A stretch of DNA of 47,405 nt from Flavobacterium sp. A45 (GTDB taxonomy: Bacteria; Bacteroidota; Bacteroidia; Flavobacteriales; Flavobacteriaceae): contig NZ_MUNX01000086.1 in NCBI RefSeq assembly GCF_002001005.1, positions 1-47,405 of the forward strand, read 5' to 3'. Within the stretch, counting starts at the first letter, position 1, and the number at the start of each line of letters is the position of its first letter. Positions 8,781 to 16,705 of this stretch are shown piece after piece. The position numbers were made by a program, and so were the translations under genes. Under the pieces are notes generated by a model, which did not search any database, was not told the origin of the DNA, and worked only from the letters and a program-made list of their open reading frames with translations.

Positions 8781-8788
8781 TATTTTTG
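8781..8788 (+). promoter_or_regulatory. Candidate -7 box of prolyl oligopeptidase gene
   Basis: TATTTTTG matches TAnnTTTG and lies 24 bp before the ATG at 8813. No good TTTG element is seen at -33. Confidence 0.45.
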
Positions 8789-8812
8789 TTAGGTACTTAA
8801 ACTAACTTCAAA

Positions 8813-10930
8813 ATGAAAAAAATCCTATTTCTGATGGCTGTATCTACTTCATTGGCTACTTTGGGGCAAAGCCAAAAAGCAACTCCATTAACTTATCCCA
8901 AAACTGCAAAGGGGGAAACAGTTGATGTTTATTTCGACACCAAAGTAAGCGACCCCTATCGTTGGCTCGAAGATGACAAATCGGCCGAAACAGGTGCTTG
9001 GGTGAAAGAACAGAACAAAGTAACCTACGATTATTTGGCAAAGATTCCTTTTAGGGATGCTTTAAAAGCCAGGCTTGAAAAACTTTGGAACTACGAAAAA
9101 ATAAGCGCACCATTCAAAGAAGGGAATTTCATTTATTATTACAAAAATAACGGCTTGCAGAATCAGTCCGTTTTGTATCGTAAAGACGCCAAAGGCAAAG
9201 AAGAAGTTTTCTTAGACCCAAATACTTTTTCAAAACTGGGAACAACCTCATTGGGCGGAGTCGATTTCTCCAAAGATGGTTCCAAAGTAGCTTATTCGAT
9301 TTCCGAAGGCGGAAGCGACTGGCGAAAAGTAATTTTGATGGATGTCAACAACTTCAAAAAATTGGAAGACACTTTGGTGGATGTTAAATTTAGCGGAATT
9401 GCTTGGAAAGGAAACGAAGGATTCTACTATTCCAGTTATGACAAACCAAAAGGAAGTCAACTATCAGCTAAAACGGATCAGCATAAATTGTATTACCATA
9501 AATTAGGAACGGCTCAAAAAGACGATCAAGTAATTTTTGGTGCAGACCAAAAACGTCGTTATGTAGGCGGAGGCGTAACCGAAGACAATCATTATCTAGT
9601 GATTTCGGCTGCCAATTCCACTTACGGAAACGAATTGTATATTCAGGATTTGACCAAACCCAACAGTCCTATTATAACGATTGTAGACAATTTTAATAGT
9701 GACAACAACATCATAGAAAACGAAGGCGGAAAATTATTTATAGAAACCGACTTAAATGCTCCCAATAAACGCATAGTGAGTGTAGATATTAGCAATCCAA
9801 AACCAGAGAACTGGAAAGACGTTATCCCTGAAACGGAAAACGTTTTGACGCCAACAACAGGAGCTGGGTATTTCTTCGCCAATTATATGAAAGATGCGGT
9901 GTCGATTGTGAAGCAATACGATTACTCGGGGAAATTAGTGCGCGAAATTCAATTGCCGGGATTGGGGACAGCCACTGGATTTGGAAGCAAGAAAGAGGAG
10001 AAAACCCTTTATTATTCGTTTACCAATTATATTACACCGGGAACGATTTATTCTTTTGAACCAAAAGCAGGAAAATCGGCGGTTTATGCTCAGCCAAAAG
10101 TGGATTTCAAAAGCGAAGATTACGTTTCTACCCAAGTGTTTTATACTTCCAAAGACGGAACCAAAGTTCCAATGATAATCACCCACAAAAAAGGTCTGAA
10201 ACTCGACGGAAACAACCCAACCATTCTTTATGGATACGGTGGATTCAACATCAGCTTGACGCCAAGTTTCAGCGTTTCCAATGCAGTTTGGATGGAAAAT
10301 GGCGGAATCTATGCAGTGGCCAACCTTCGCGGAGGTGGGGAATACGGCAAAAAATGGCACGATGCAGGAACCAAAACACAAAAACAAAATGTATTTGATG
10401 ATTTCATCGCTGCAGCCGAATACCTAATTGCCCAAAAATACACCTCGTCCAATTTTCTAGCCATCCGTGGTGGATCCAATGGCGGATTATTGGTGGGAGC
10501 TACCATGACCCAACGTCCCGATTTGATGAAAGTTGCATTGCCGGCCGTGGGCGTGATGGACATGTTGCGCTACCACACCTTTACCTCTGGAGCCGGTTGG
10601 GCTTTCGATTATGGAACTTCGGCAGACAGCAAAGAAATGTTTGAGTACTTAAAATCATATTCCCCAGTTCAAAATGTGAAAACAGGGGTTCAATATCCTG
10701 CTACTTTGGTTACTACGGGCGATCACGACGACAGGGTAGTTCCTGCGCACAGTTTTAAATTTGCTGCCGAATTACAGGAAAAACAAACAGGAACCAACCC
10801 CGTTTTAATTAGAATAGATATCAACGCAGGACACGGCGCTGGAAAATCACTCGCGGCAACCATTCAGGAAATCTGCGACATACAAGCCTTTACGCTATAC
10901 AATATGGGATTCACAACATTGCCACAATAA
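8813..10930 (+). CDS. Prolyl oligopeptidase, S9A family, exported
   Basis: A 705-residue serine peptidase that cuts short peptides after proline. A signal peptide ([21 protein letters not shown]) suggests a periplasmic location. The N-terminal region with [11 protein letters not shown] is the family's signature start, followed by a beta-propeller (about 80-410) and the alpha/beta hydrolase domain (from [15 protein letters not shown], about 445). The catalytic triad can be read as Ser555 in GGSNGG, Asp639 in DDRVVP and His674 in GHGAG. Length and triad are normal for the family. It stands alone, divergent from the FISUMP gene. Confidence 0.96.
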   Translation: MKKILFLMAVSTSLATLGQSQKATPLTYPKTAKGETVDVYFDTKVSDPYRWLEDDKSAETGAWVKEQNKVTYDYLAKIPFRDALKARLEKLWNYEKISAPFKEGNFIYYYKNNGLQNQSVLYRKDAKGKEEVFLDPNTFSKLGTTSLGGVDFSKDGSKVAYSISEGGSDWRKVILMDVNNFKKLEDTLVDVKFSGIAWKGNEGFYYSSYDKPKGSQLSAKTDQHKLYYHKLGTAQKDDQVIFGADQKRRYVGGGVTEDNHYLVISAANSTYGNELYIQDLTKPNSPIITIVDNFNSDNNIIENEGGKLFIETDLNAPNKRIVSVDISNPKPENWKDVIPETENVLTPTTGAGYFFANYMKDAVSIVKQYDYSGKLVREIQLPGLGTATGFGSKKEEKTLYYSFTNYITPGTIYSFEPKAGKSAVYAQPKVDFKSEDYVSTQVFYTSKDGTKVPMIITHKKGLKLDGNNPTILYGYGGFNISLTPSFSVSNAVWMENGGIYAVANLRGGGEYGKKWHDAGTKTQKQNVFDDFIAAAEYLIAQKYTSSNFLAIRGGSNGGLLVGATMTQRPDLMKVALPAVGVMDMLRYHTFTSGAGWAFDYGTSADSKEMFEYLKSYSPVQNVKTGVQYPATLVTTGDHDDRVVPAHSFKFAAELQEKQTGTNPVLIRIDINAGHGAGKSLAATIQEICDIQAFTLYNMGFTTLPQ

Positions 10931-10949
10931 GTAATCCATAGTTTAATAC

Positions 10950-11107
10950 GGAGCTTGATCCTGCTGTAGGCTGCAAGCTTTTTCATAAAACGCCCTTTTT
11001 CTAAGAATAAAAAGGAGCTTCCGCTGGTCGCTCTTTTTATTCAAGAAAAAGGGCATTTTATTTCAAAAGGCTTTTCGCTCCCATCAGGGCTAGGGCATGC
11101 CTTTTCA
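10950..11107. repeat. Structured dispersed repeat with 25-bp imperfect stem
   Basis: The core 10992-11054 folds on itself: GCCCTTTTTCT..GAATAAAAAG..AGC pairs with its near-perfect reverse complement ending GAAAAAGGGC at 11054, with two small bulges. Outside it, AGCTTG (10952) and CAAGCT (10974) pair, and 11060-11107 carries GGCTTTTCGCTCCCATCAGG. No coding frame is apparent. The pattern resembles a repeat scattered in Flavobacterium genomes (recollection, unchecked). Confidence 0.65.
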
Positions 11108-11211
11108 TAAGAAGATTTCATTTATCCAAAAGATTAAAATATCCTTTTTAAATCTGTAAAAAAGCAATAATTAGACAAAATTCCACCCAAAAAAATGCGC
11201 TTTTGATAAAT

Positions 11212-11237
11212 GTCAGTGGTCAGGCTGACGTTTTTTT
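11212..11237 (+). terminator. Weak terminator-like hairpin
   Basis: GTCAG (11212-11216) pairs with CTGAC (11225-11229), followed by a G and seven T residues. The stem is short. It could end transcription reading through the repeat after the prolyl oligopeptidase gene. Confidence 0.35.
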
Positions 11238-11387
11238 CGTTTTATGACCCCAAAAATTACCTCCAAAAACCCAAATAGTAACTACAACAATACCTTGTCA
11301 TTCCCAATTTAAGTTCTTTTTTCACCCTTACCCACAGGCGAAATCGATAGAAATCACTTGTTATTTATTTTCCAAATAAATTAATGC

Positions 11388-11419
11388 TTTCGGGGTTTAA
11401 TCAACGTTTTTTCGGGGTT
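11388..11419 (+). repeat. Direct repeat TTTCGGGGTT upstream of the thrE-type genes
   Basis: TTTCGGGGTT occurs at 11388 and again at 11410, 22 bp apart (about two helical turns), just upstream of the TAAATTTG box. GC-rich blocks stand out in this AT-rich gap, suggesting a regulator binding site in the -33 region. Confidence 0.5.
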
Positions 11420-11426
11420 AAAAGAG

Positions 11427-11434
11427 TAAATTTG
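11427..11434 (+). promoter_or_regulatory. Candidate -7 box of the thrE-type operon
   Basis: TAAATTTG matches TAnnTTTG, 26 bp before the ATG at 11461. A -33 TTTG is not visible; the TTTCGGGGTT repeats occupy that region. Confidence 0.5.
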
Positions 11435-11460
11435 AGAGTAAAATTAACAGCCACATTTAT

Positions 11461-12234
11461 ATGGAAATTGTTGCAAAACCAAACAAATATGAACTGGGAG
11501 AAATGCTCCTGGAAATAGGTTCCTTACTCATGGTTTCAGGAGCCAATACCGAACGCGTCAAAGTTACTATCAGCAGAATTGCCAGTGCCTTTGACTGTGA
11601 CTCGGATTTAATGATTACCAATCATGCTTTGATGATTACTTTGACGTATAAAGACAAAATCAAAACCTTCACCAGTGTAAGATGGGTGCCCAATATGCAC
11701 CTCAATTTCAATCTCATTTCGGATATCAGTACGATGAGTTGGAAAATTGTGGAAGAAAAATGGTCTGTGGAGCGCATCAATAAAGAAATGAAATTACTGG
11801 ACCGAAAACCATTATATCCAAGATTTGCAGTTTTGTTTTTGGTGGCCTTGGCAGGAGCTTCCTTTTGTAGATTGTTCGGTGGTGGATTAATCGAAATGAT
11901 ACTTTGTTTTTCTGGAAGTTTCTTAGGACTTTTTGTGAGACAGGAAACCATGAAACTCAAATTCAATTTTTATGTGTGCATTTTCTTTGCAGCTTTAACC
12001 TCTTCGTTCTTGGTAGGACTCTATTCGTTTCTAAATCCCGAAGGAGAATTTATACATGCTTTATCCACTTCGGTGTTGTTTTTAATTCCTGGAGTGCCTA
12101 TGATTAATTCCTTCTCGGATTTGATTGACGGAAACATATTAAACGGAACCACCAGAGGCGTAAACGTTTTGGTTATCGCTTTTGCCATTGCATTAGGATT
12201 GATGGTTTCATTATTAATTTTTAATTTACACTAA
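11461..12234 (+). CDS. Threonine/serine exporter family protein, ThrE N-terminal half (DUF1212)
   Basis: A 257-residue membrane protein matching the N-terminal half of the Corynebacterium ThrE amino-acid exporter. The first ~115 residues are soluble (LLMVSGANTERV is typical of the family), followed by about five membrane segments between 120 and 255. The paired half follows after 1 bp. Together they should form one exporter for threonine/serine or related small molecules in the inner membrane. The split arrangement (long plus short subunit) is common in bacteria. Substrate not shown. Confidence 0.87.
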   Translation: MEIVAKPNKYELGEMLLEIGSLLMVSGANTERVKVTISRIASAFDCDSDLMITNHALMITLTYKDKIKTFTSVRWVPNMHLNFNLISDISTMSWKIVEEKWSVERINKEMKLLDRKPLYPRFAVLFLVALAGASFCRLFGGGLIEMILCFSGSFLGLFVRQETMKLKFNFYVCIFFAALTSSFLVGLYSFLNPEGEFIHALSTSVLFLIPGVPMINSFSDLIDGNILNGTTRGVNVLVIAFAIALGLMVSLLIFNLH

Positions 12235-12235
12235 A

Positions 12236-12757
12236 ATGGATTTTGCATTATTAGAAAAAGGAATATGGCTGGGTTGTGCAGGTATCGGTTTTGCCGTTTT
12301 GTTCAATGTGCCTCGCCGTACTTTAGGAGTTATATATATCATCGCAGCATTGGGCGGATTGCTCAAATTTTATTTAATTTCACTTGAAATAGGATTAGTT
12401 TTTGCAGCCTTATGCGGTTCGAGCCTAATTGGTTTTTTAAGTGTCTTGGCGGCACATTACCGTAAAGCACCACCCATGACCTTTGCGCTTCCGGCATTAA
12501 TACCTATGATTCCTGGATTTTTTGCCTACAAAGCCATGGTAGGAGTAATGAAATTAACCGCCGAAAAAGACCCAGATGTCTATCCAAAACTCTTTTTTGA
12601 AACGGTAAACAACGGACTTTCGGCTTTGTTTATCATCTTGGCCTTGGCCGCAGGAGTTGCCATTCCACTACTGATTACCCGCAAAGAAACTGTCAAGAGA
12701 ATTAAAACAGATATCGCTTTAGAAAAACAAATTGAAAACTTAGAAGAAGAAAATTAG
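12236..12757 (+). CDS. Threonine/serine exporter, ThrE C-terminal half (DUF3815)
   Basis: A 173-residue membrane protein with four to five hydrophobic segments (about 10-30, 32-50, 55-75, 83-105 and 125-147) and a charged C-terminal tail. The conserved PALIPMIPGFFAYKAM segment near residue 85 is typical of the ThrE C-terminal half. Its ATG lies 1 bp past the stop of the preceding gene, so the two are co-translated and probably form a two-subunit exporter. A terminator follows. Confidence 0.87.
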   Translation: MDFALLEKGIWLGCAGIGFAVLFNVPRRTLGVIYIIAALGGLLKFYLISLEIGLVFAALCGSSLIGFLSVLAAHYRKAPPMTFALPALIPMIPGFFAYKAMVGVMKLTAEKDPDVYPKLFFETVNNGLSALFIILALAAGVAIPLLITRKETVKRIKTDIALEKQIENLEEEN

Positions 12758-12777
12758 AATAAACCTTTTATAAACTG

Positions 12778-12808
12778 AAAACGCCAGTCGAAAGATTGGC
12801 GTTTTTTT
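12778..12808 (+). terminator. Terminator after the thrE-type pair
   Basis: AAACGCCAGTC pairs with GATTGGCGTTT (one G-U pair) across a GAAA tetraloop, followed by a T-run (through 12808). It can also serve the convergent fic gene on the minus strand, where A-rich DNA gives a short T-run. Confidence 0.9.
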
Positions 12809-12828
12809 GTACTTAAATGCGATGAATG

Positions 12829-13956
12829 TTAATCTTGATTGAATAAATCTAAATAATCTTTAAAAACATACAATTTATTCCGTTGTGCTCCTGATATTTC
12901 TTTTATAACATCGAGCCGTTCTAAATCTGCCAAAAGCTTATAAGCAGTGACAGATGATTTTTGCAATAGCTCTTCTACTTTTGAAACTTCTATGATAGGC
13001 TGTGTATAGAGATAATCGACTACTTTGCGTGCATCAATATTGCGATTACCTAATGATTTTAGTTTTTCTTCTAGACTTTTTTGCAGTTGTAAGATACCAT
13101 CGAAGGTGGTTACTCCTTTTTTTGCAGTTTCAATAATTCCAGTTAAGAAAAATTTTAACCATTGGTTAATGTCATTGTGGGTCCGAGTTCGCATTAAATT
13201 ATCATAATAGAGCATTCTGTTTTTTTCAAAAAAATCAGAAAGATATAATATGGGTTGTTTTAAAATTCCTTTACTTACTAAATATATAGTTATAAGCAAT
13301 CTGCCTACTCTACCGTTTCCATCTAGAAAAGGATGAATTGTTTCGAACTGATAATGTATAATTGCAATTTTTATTAAATCGGGTAAAGGCGATATTTCGT
13401 CGTTTGCAAATATTTCTAGATCAGAAATTAACTCATTAATACTAGAATGAATAGGAGGTATAAAAGTTGCATCACTAATACTTGCGCCACCAATCCAGTT
13501 TTGACTACTTCGATATTCACCAGGCAATTTGTGTTCACCTCTTACCCCTTGTAAAAGTATTTTATGGGTTTGTTTGATAAGTCGTGATGAAAAAGGAAGT
13601 TGGTTTAAAAGTTTTACCGCTTCGTTCATTGCACTTATATAGTTTTGAACTTCTTCCCAATCGGCTCTTTTTTCAGATGAAATTTCATCTTTATTTAGAA
13701 AAACTTCTTCCATATTGGTTTGAGTACCTTCAATTTTTGAAGATTGAGTAGCTTCTTTGGCAATGTGCATCCTGATAAACAAATCGATGTTTACATATTC
13801 TGAATACATATCTAACCTTCCTAAATGTCTATCAGCTTTACTTAGCAACCGAATAACTTCCATATCATTTAATATCCAATTTTTTTGAATAATATTGGGT
13901 TGGAAACTTTTGTAGTATCCTTGATTGATATATTTTCCTGAGATGAATGTTTCCAT
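12829..13956 (-). CDS. fic: Fic family protein, class II, with C-terminal winged helix
   Basis: A 375-residue Fic enzyme, expected to transfer AMP (or another nucleotide part) to hydroxyl groups of target proteins. The catalytic motif HPFLDGNGRVGR is complete at 208-219, with the flap GGASISDATFIPP at 156-168. The inhibitory helix motif S72xxxE76G77 (SSKIEG) lies before the Fic core, which makes it class II (self-inhibited). Residues about 310-370 look like a winged helix-turn-helix, so the protein may bind DNA. Its upstream region holds a phased array of AACTTAAA boxes bracketing the promoter, consistent with autoregulation. No toxin/antitoxin partner gene is adjacent. Confidence 0.93.
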   Translation of the reverse strand: METFISGKYINQGYYKSFQPNIIQKNWILNDMEVIRLLSKADRHLGRLDMYSEYVNIDLFIRMHIAKEATQSSKIEGTQTNMEEVFLNKDEISSEKRADWEEVQNYISAMNEAVKLLNQLPFSSRLIKQTHKILLQGVRGEHKLPGEYRSSQNWIGGASISDATFIPPIHSSINELISDLEIFANDEISPLPDLIKIAIIHYQFETIHPFLDGNGRVGRLLITIYLVSKGILKQPILYLSDFFEKNRMLYYDNLMRTRTHNDINQWLKFFLTGIIETAKKGVTTFDGILQLQKSLEEKLKSLGNRNIDARKVVDYLYTQPIIEVSKVEELLQKSSVTAYKLLADLERLDVIKEISGAQRNKLYVFKDYLDLFNQD

Positions 13957-13970
13957 TTTGATGATTTAAA

Positions 13971-14143
13971 AACTTAAACAAATATAGCGTTATTTAAGAA
14001 AACAGGCAAAAAACTTAAATAGCTTTTTTTTTAATTAACAAAAACAGCAATAAACTTAAATAAACAATAAATAGATTAAGGAAGTAGCTAAAAATCTTAA
14101 TTAATAAATTGGTTTCTTTTAACAGTGTTTTTTTTAACTTAAA
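13971..14143. repeat. Five AACTTAAA boxes at 41-42 bp spacing (possible Fic operator array)
   Basis: AACTTAAA occurs at 13971, 14012, 14053 and 14136, and a two-mismatch copy ATCTTAAT at 14094: spacings 41, 41, 41 and 42. In the first three units CTTAA is followed after exactly 16 bp by TTAAG or TTAAC (13994, 14035, 14076), forming inverted half-sites. The copies are otherwise diverged, so the spacing and the half-sites are what is kept. The first inverted pair brackets the -7 box of fic. Confidence 0.75.
13979..14010 (-). promoter_or_regulatory. Promoter of fic
   Basis: On the minus strand TTTG (14010-14007), a 20-bp spacer and TATATTTG (13986-13979) match the Bacteroidota consensus fully. 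Transcription would start near 13972. The -7 box lies between the CTTAA/TTAAG half-sites at 13973 and 13994, a position suited to repression. Confidence 0.75.
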
Positions 14144-14158
14144 AAGTATCTAAAACGT

Positions 14159-14264
14159 CAAATTTGAGGCTATGTAGCTCCATATTTGACCTTCGAGACA
14201 TCAAATTTGTCATCGATAAGTCCATACATGACGTTAACAACTCCAAATTTGACGGTTTTGAGCT
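14159..14264. repeat. Degenerate 21-bp tandem repeats, five units
   Basis: Units start at 14159, 14181, 14202, 14223 and 14244 (22, 21, 21, 21, 21 bp). Each begins with a version of CAAATTTGAC: CAAATTTGAG, CATATTTGAC, CAAATTTGTC, CATACATGAC, CAAATTTGAC. The second half of each unit is diverged. The first and second units also form an imperfect palindrome (14158-14190, GTCAAAT against ATTTGAC). It continues the roughly two-turn phasing of the boxes to its left. Confidence 0.65.
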
Positions 14265-14366
14265 AATTGTCTAACTTTGAGTAGCAGTTTTAAATTGTTA
14301 TGCCATGATCGTATTACGCCGCAACAACGTTCAAAAAAAACAACTTTTTTCTTTCATAATGTTTTG

Positions 14367-14386
14367 CTAAAACGAGACTGTTTTAG
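14367..14386. promoter_or_regulatory. Palindrome CTAAAAC-N6-GTTTTAG upstream of hpf
   Basis: Perfect 7-bp inverted repeat with a 6-bp centre, 11 bp upstream of the TAACTTTG -7 box. The position overlaps where -33 would lie, so it looks like an operator. Confidence 0.45.
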
Positions 14387-14397
14387 GGAATAATTTT

Positions 14398-14405
14398 TAA
14401 CTTTG
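14398..14405 (+). promoter_or_regulatory. Candidate -7 box of hpf
   Basis: TAACTTTG matches TAnnTTTG, 34 bp before the ATG at 14440. No clear TTTG lies at the right distance upstream, consistent with a regulated promoter. Confidence 0.5.
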
Positions 14406-14439
14406 AGAATAAGCATTAAAAATTAATAAATAACATAAT

Positions 14440-14754
14440 ATGAAAGTACAAATCAACACAGACAAGAATATTGAAGGAAGTGAAAGATTAGAATCTTATT
14501 TTTCTACTGAAATCACAAGAGTATTATCCCGTTTTGATGATAAAGTGACTCGTGTAGAAGTACATTTTGGTGATGAGAACAGTGCTAAGACCGGTTTTGG
14601 AGACAAACGTTGCCTTATCGAAGCGCGCCCAGCCAATATGCAACCCATAGCCGTTACAGAACACGCCGATTCTATAGAGAAAGCATTCAACGGAGCTTTG
14701 GATAAAATCAAAAAAGTACTAAACACTACATTCGATAAACAAAAAGCGCATTAA
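14440..14754 (+). CDS. hpf: Ribosome hibernation-promoting factor, HPF/RaiA (short type)
   Basis: A 104-residue protein of the HPF/RaiA (YfiA) family, which binds the 30S decoding region when growth stops and promotes inactive ribosome dimers or monomers. Typical features: MKVQINTDKNIEGSERL at the start, VTRVEVHFGDENS in the middle strand, EARPANMQPIAVTEHAD and the C-terminal helix EKAFNGALDKIKKVLNTTFDKQKAH. It lacks the C-terminal dimerisation domain of long HPF. It faces fic across the repeat array and ends in a strong terminator. Confidence 0.9.
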   Translation: MKVQINTDKNIEGSERLESYFSTEITRVLSRFDDKVTRVEVHFGDENSAKTGFGDKRCLIEARPANMQPIAVTEHADSIEKAFNGALDKIKKVLNTTFDKQKAH

Positions 14755-14780
14755 GGCATTACAACCATAAGTAAATGAAA

Positions 14781-14819
14781 CAAATGAGGCTGTCCCAAAA
14801 AGACAGCCTCATTTGTTTT
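14781..14819 (+). terminator. Terminator of hpf
   Basis: CAAATGAGGCTGTC (14781-14794) pairs perfectly with 14802-14815 across a 7-base loop and is followed by TTTTA. A related GAGGCTGT hairpin ends dnaE at 46848. Confidence 0.85.
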
Positions 14820-14886
14820 ATGTTGAGGTTTGAATATTCTAGATTCATATTGGGATCATGTTAGTTTAATTTTGCAATGGTAAATT

Positions 14887-14996
14887 GCCCACTGATATCA
14901 CGGATTTAGCTGATTTCTTACGGGACTTTTATATAGTCTTTTGAGTCGGGAATAAACAAACTGTATAAATCCGTTTGATCAGTAAAATCCGTGGGC
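14887..14996. repeat. Inverted repeat, 30-bp arms (22/30 matching), MITE/REP-like
   Basis: GCCCACTGATATCACGGATT (14887-14906) continues to 14916; the reverse complement of 14967-14996 begins GCCCACGGATTTTACTGAT. The arms match at 22 of 30 positions across a 50-bp centre. It lies just past the L,D-transpeptidase stop. It resembles ATCCGTGGG-type dispersed repeats of Flavobacterium (recollection, unchecked). Confidence 0.55.
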
Positions 14997-15013
14997 TATT
15001 TCTTAATTCAAGG

Positions 15014-16606
15014 TTATTCCTCAAACAGCATCGTTGCTAATCGATCGTCTCTTTGGTACACATCGTCATAAAAATGAATAACCCCCTCGTTATCCACCCA
15101 CGCGGTAAAATAGCCAATGTAAACCGGAATTTTGTTCTTGAGCGTATACCAGGATTCTTTGCCTTTATGCATGGCGGCATCAATCTTTTCGGGAGTCCAG
15201 CTTTTATCGTCTTTTAGGATTTCATTAGCTAGTTCCACAGGTTTCGCAACTCGTATGCAACCGTGGCTAAAAGCTCTTTTTTCTTCGTTAAACAAACTTT
15301 TTGAAGGTGTGTCGTGCAAATAAATTGAGTTCGAATTGGGGAACAAAAATTTCACTAGACCCAATGAATTTTTAGGCCCTGGTTTTTGTCTAACAGTGCC
15401 ATTGTTCCATTCCATATTGTGTTGGGCAAGATAGTTTGGGTTTTTGGCAATGCCGGGTTTGATTTCTTTTGCGATAATACTTTTGGGAACATTCCAATAG
15501 GGACTAAAAACGATATAACGCATATCGGCACTAAAAATCACGGTTTTGTTCATGTCTTTTCCCACGACCACATTCGAGATCAAAACAGGTTTTCCTTCCT
15601 TGAAATAGGTCAGTCGATACGAAGGAATGTTAACCACGATTAGCTCTTTGGCTTTTGCGACATCAACATCGATCCATCGACAACGTTCCATATTGACGGT
15701 AATGGTTTTAATACGATCTTCAATTGGGATGTTTAAAGAGGATATGGTTTTTTTGGTAATCGTTTGATTTTCGAGTTGACCATTACGCTTTTGGTATTTT
15801 TTGATTCCAGTAGCAAGAACGTCATCGTAAATGGCACTTTTGGAGTCAGTTGCGATGTCTTCCAGAATAAACAAGCGTTGTCTGATTTGTGCAATGGTTT
15901 GTGAAGAATCGCCAAGCTTCAAAGCAGTGGTGCTGGAATCCAGTACTATGGGATTCCAGGAATTTTCTTTTTGAATCTTTCTGTATTTATGAAGTACTTC
16001 TTTTAGGCTGTAATACTCATTCAATACTTCTTTTTCATTTTTATTAATCAGAGAAGGATTGGCAATAATTGAATCTAAATAGTTTACATAGGATTGTTTT
16101 TTTCGAGGTAGATACCAACCCAATTCGGCAATTTTTTTGTCGTCTATTCCTTTTAAAACTTTGTGGGTATAAAAAAAATAAAGAGATGTAATCAATAATT
16201 CATCATTGACATTTGCGCTTTGATTTTCAAGCGCATTCTGAAAAAGGAAGTCCAACTTTTCTTTGTATGGAATAGTGGCTTTAATTCCTTCATCTTCCAT
16301 ATTGTTTAATTTGTTATACAACAAATGACTTACTTCCAAGATGCCTTTGGTGTCAAACCAAATGTATTGATAGTTGCGTTTTCGATACAATTCGGTTGTT
16401 TCTTCTTGGTATTTTTGAAGGTCTGGATATTTTGTAAAAAAGGAGCTGACCAGAGTACTGTCAAAAGGAGCTAGACTCTTTACTTTGCTGAAGGCATTGA
16501 TCTTATGAGGCAATTTTAAATTAGCATCTTCCTTCTTTTTACAGGAAATAGAAGAAAATGAGAAGCCCAAAATAAATAGGATAAGCAACAAAATAGATTT
16601 TCTCAT
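15014..16606 (-). CDS. L,D-transpeptidase, YcbB/LdtD-like lipoprotein or exported protein
   Basis: A 530-residue exported enzyme that would form 3-3 cross-links in peptidoglycan. The N-terminus (MRKSILLLILFILGFSFSSISC) is a lipoprotein signal. Residues about 220-290 contain a peptidoglycan-binding-like segment (LKLGDSSQTIAQIRQRL, IKKYQKRNGQ). The YkuD catalytic domain follows (about 320-490) and ends in SHGCIRVAKP with the nucleophile Cys near residue 450; the HDTPSKSLF segment supplies the upstream His. Domain order matches LdtD rather than small YkuD proteins. Stands alone on the minus strand. Confidence 0.92.
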   Translation of the reverse strand: MRKSILLLILFILGFSFSSISCKKKEDANLKLPHKINAFSKVKSLAPFDSTLVSSFFTKYPDLQKYQEETTELYRKRNYQYIWFDTKGILEVSHLLYNKLNNMEDEGIKATIPYKEKLDFLFQNALENQSANVNDELLITSLYFFYTHKVLKGIDDKKIAELGWYLPRKKQSYVNYLDSIIANPSLINKNEKEVLNEYYSLKEVLHKYRKIQKENSWNPIVLDSSTTALKLGDSSQTIAQIRQRLFILEDIATDSKSAIYDDVLATGIKKYQKRNGQLENQTITKKTISSLNIPIEDRIKTITVNMERCRWIDVDVAKAKELIVVNIPSYRLTYFKEGKPVLISNVVVGKDMNKTVIFSADMRYIVFSPYWNVPKSIIAKEIKPGIAKNPNYLAQHNMEWNNGTVRQKPGPKNSLGLVKFLFPNSNSIYLHDTPSKSLFNEEKRAFSHGCIRVAKPVELANEILKDDKSWTPEKIDAAMHKGKESWYTLKNKIPVYIGYFTAWVDNEGVIHFYDDVYQRDDRLATMLFEE

Positions 16607-16639
16607 GAGGAAGTGTTTATTTGAGACTACTATAAATGT

Positions 16640-16684
16640 ACAAAAAAAAGTTGCCTTAAAGAAATGAACTTTAAGGCAACTTTT
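16640..16684 (-). terminator. Terminator of the beta-barrel gene
   Basis: AAAAGTTGCCTTAAAG pairs perfectly with CTTTAAGGCAACTTTT (16-bp stem) across a 7-base loop. On the minus strand a run of eight T residues follows. It separates the barrel gene from the L,D-transpeptidase gene. Confidence 0.85.
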
Positions 16685-16705
16685 AGGTGGTAGGTTGGTG
16701 TTTTT

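Noticed and set aside
9935..10387. 150-codon open frame antisense to the prolyl oligopeptidase gene
   Set aside because: It lies wholly inside a conserved catalytic gene, encodes no recognisable domain and arises from the low stop density of the opposite strand.
12829..13956. Fic toxin with adjacent antitoxin
   Set aside because: The protein carries its own inhibitory helix (class II), and no small antitoxin frame lies before or after it.
14159..14264. CRISPR array
   Set aside because: Units are adjacent with only a short similar core and no constant repeat of CRISPR length; no cas gene is present.
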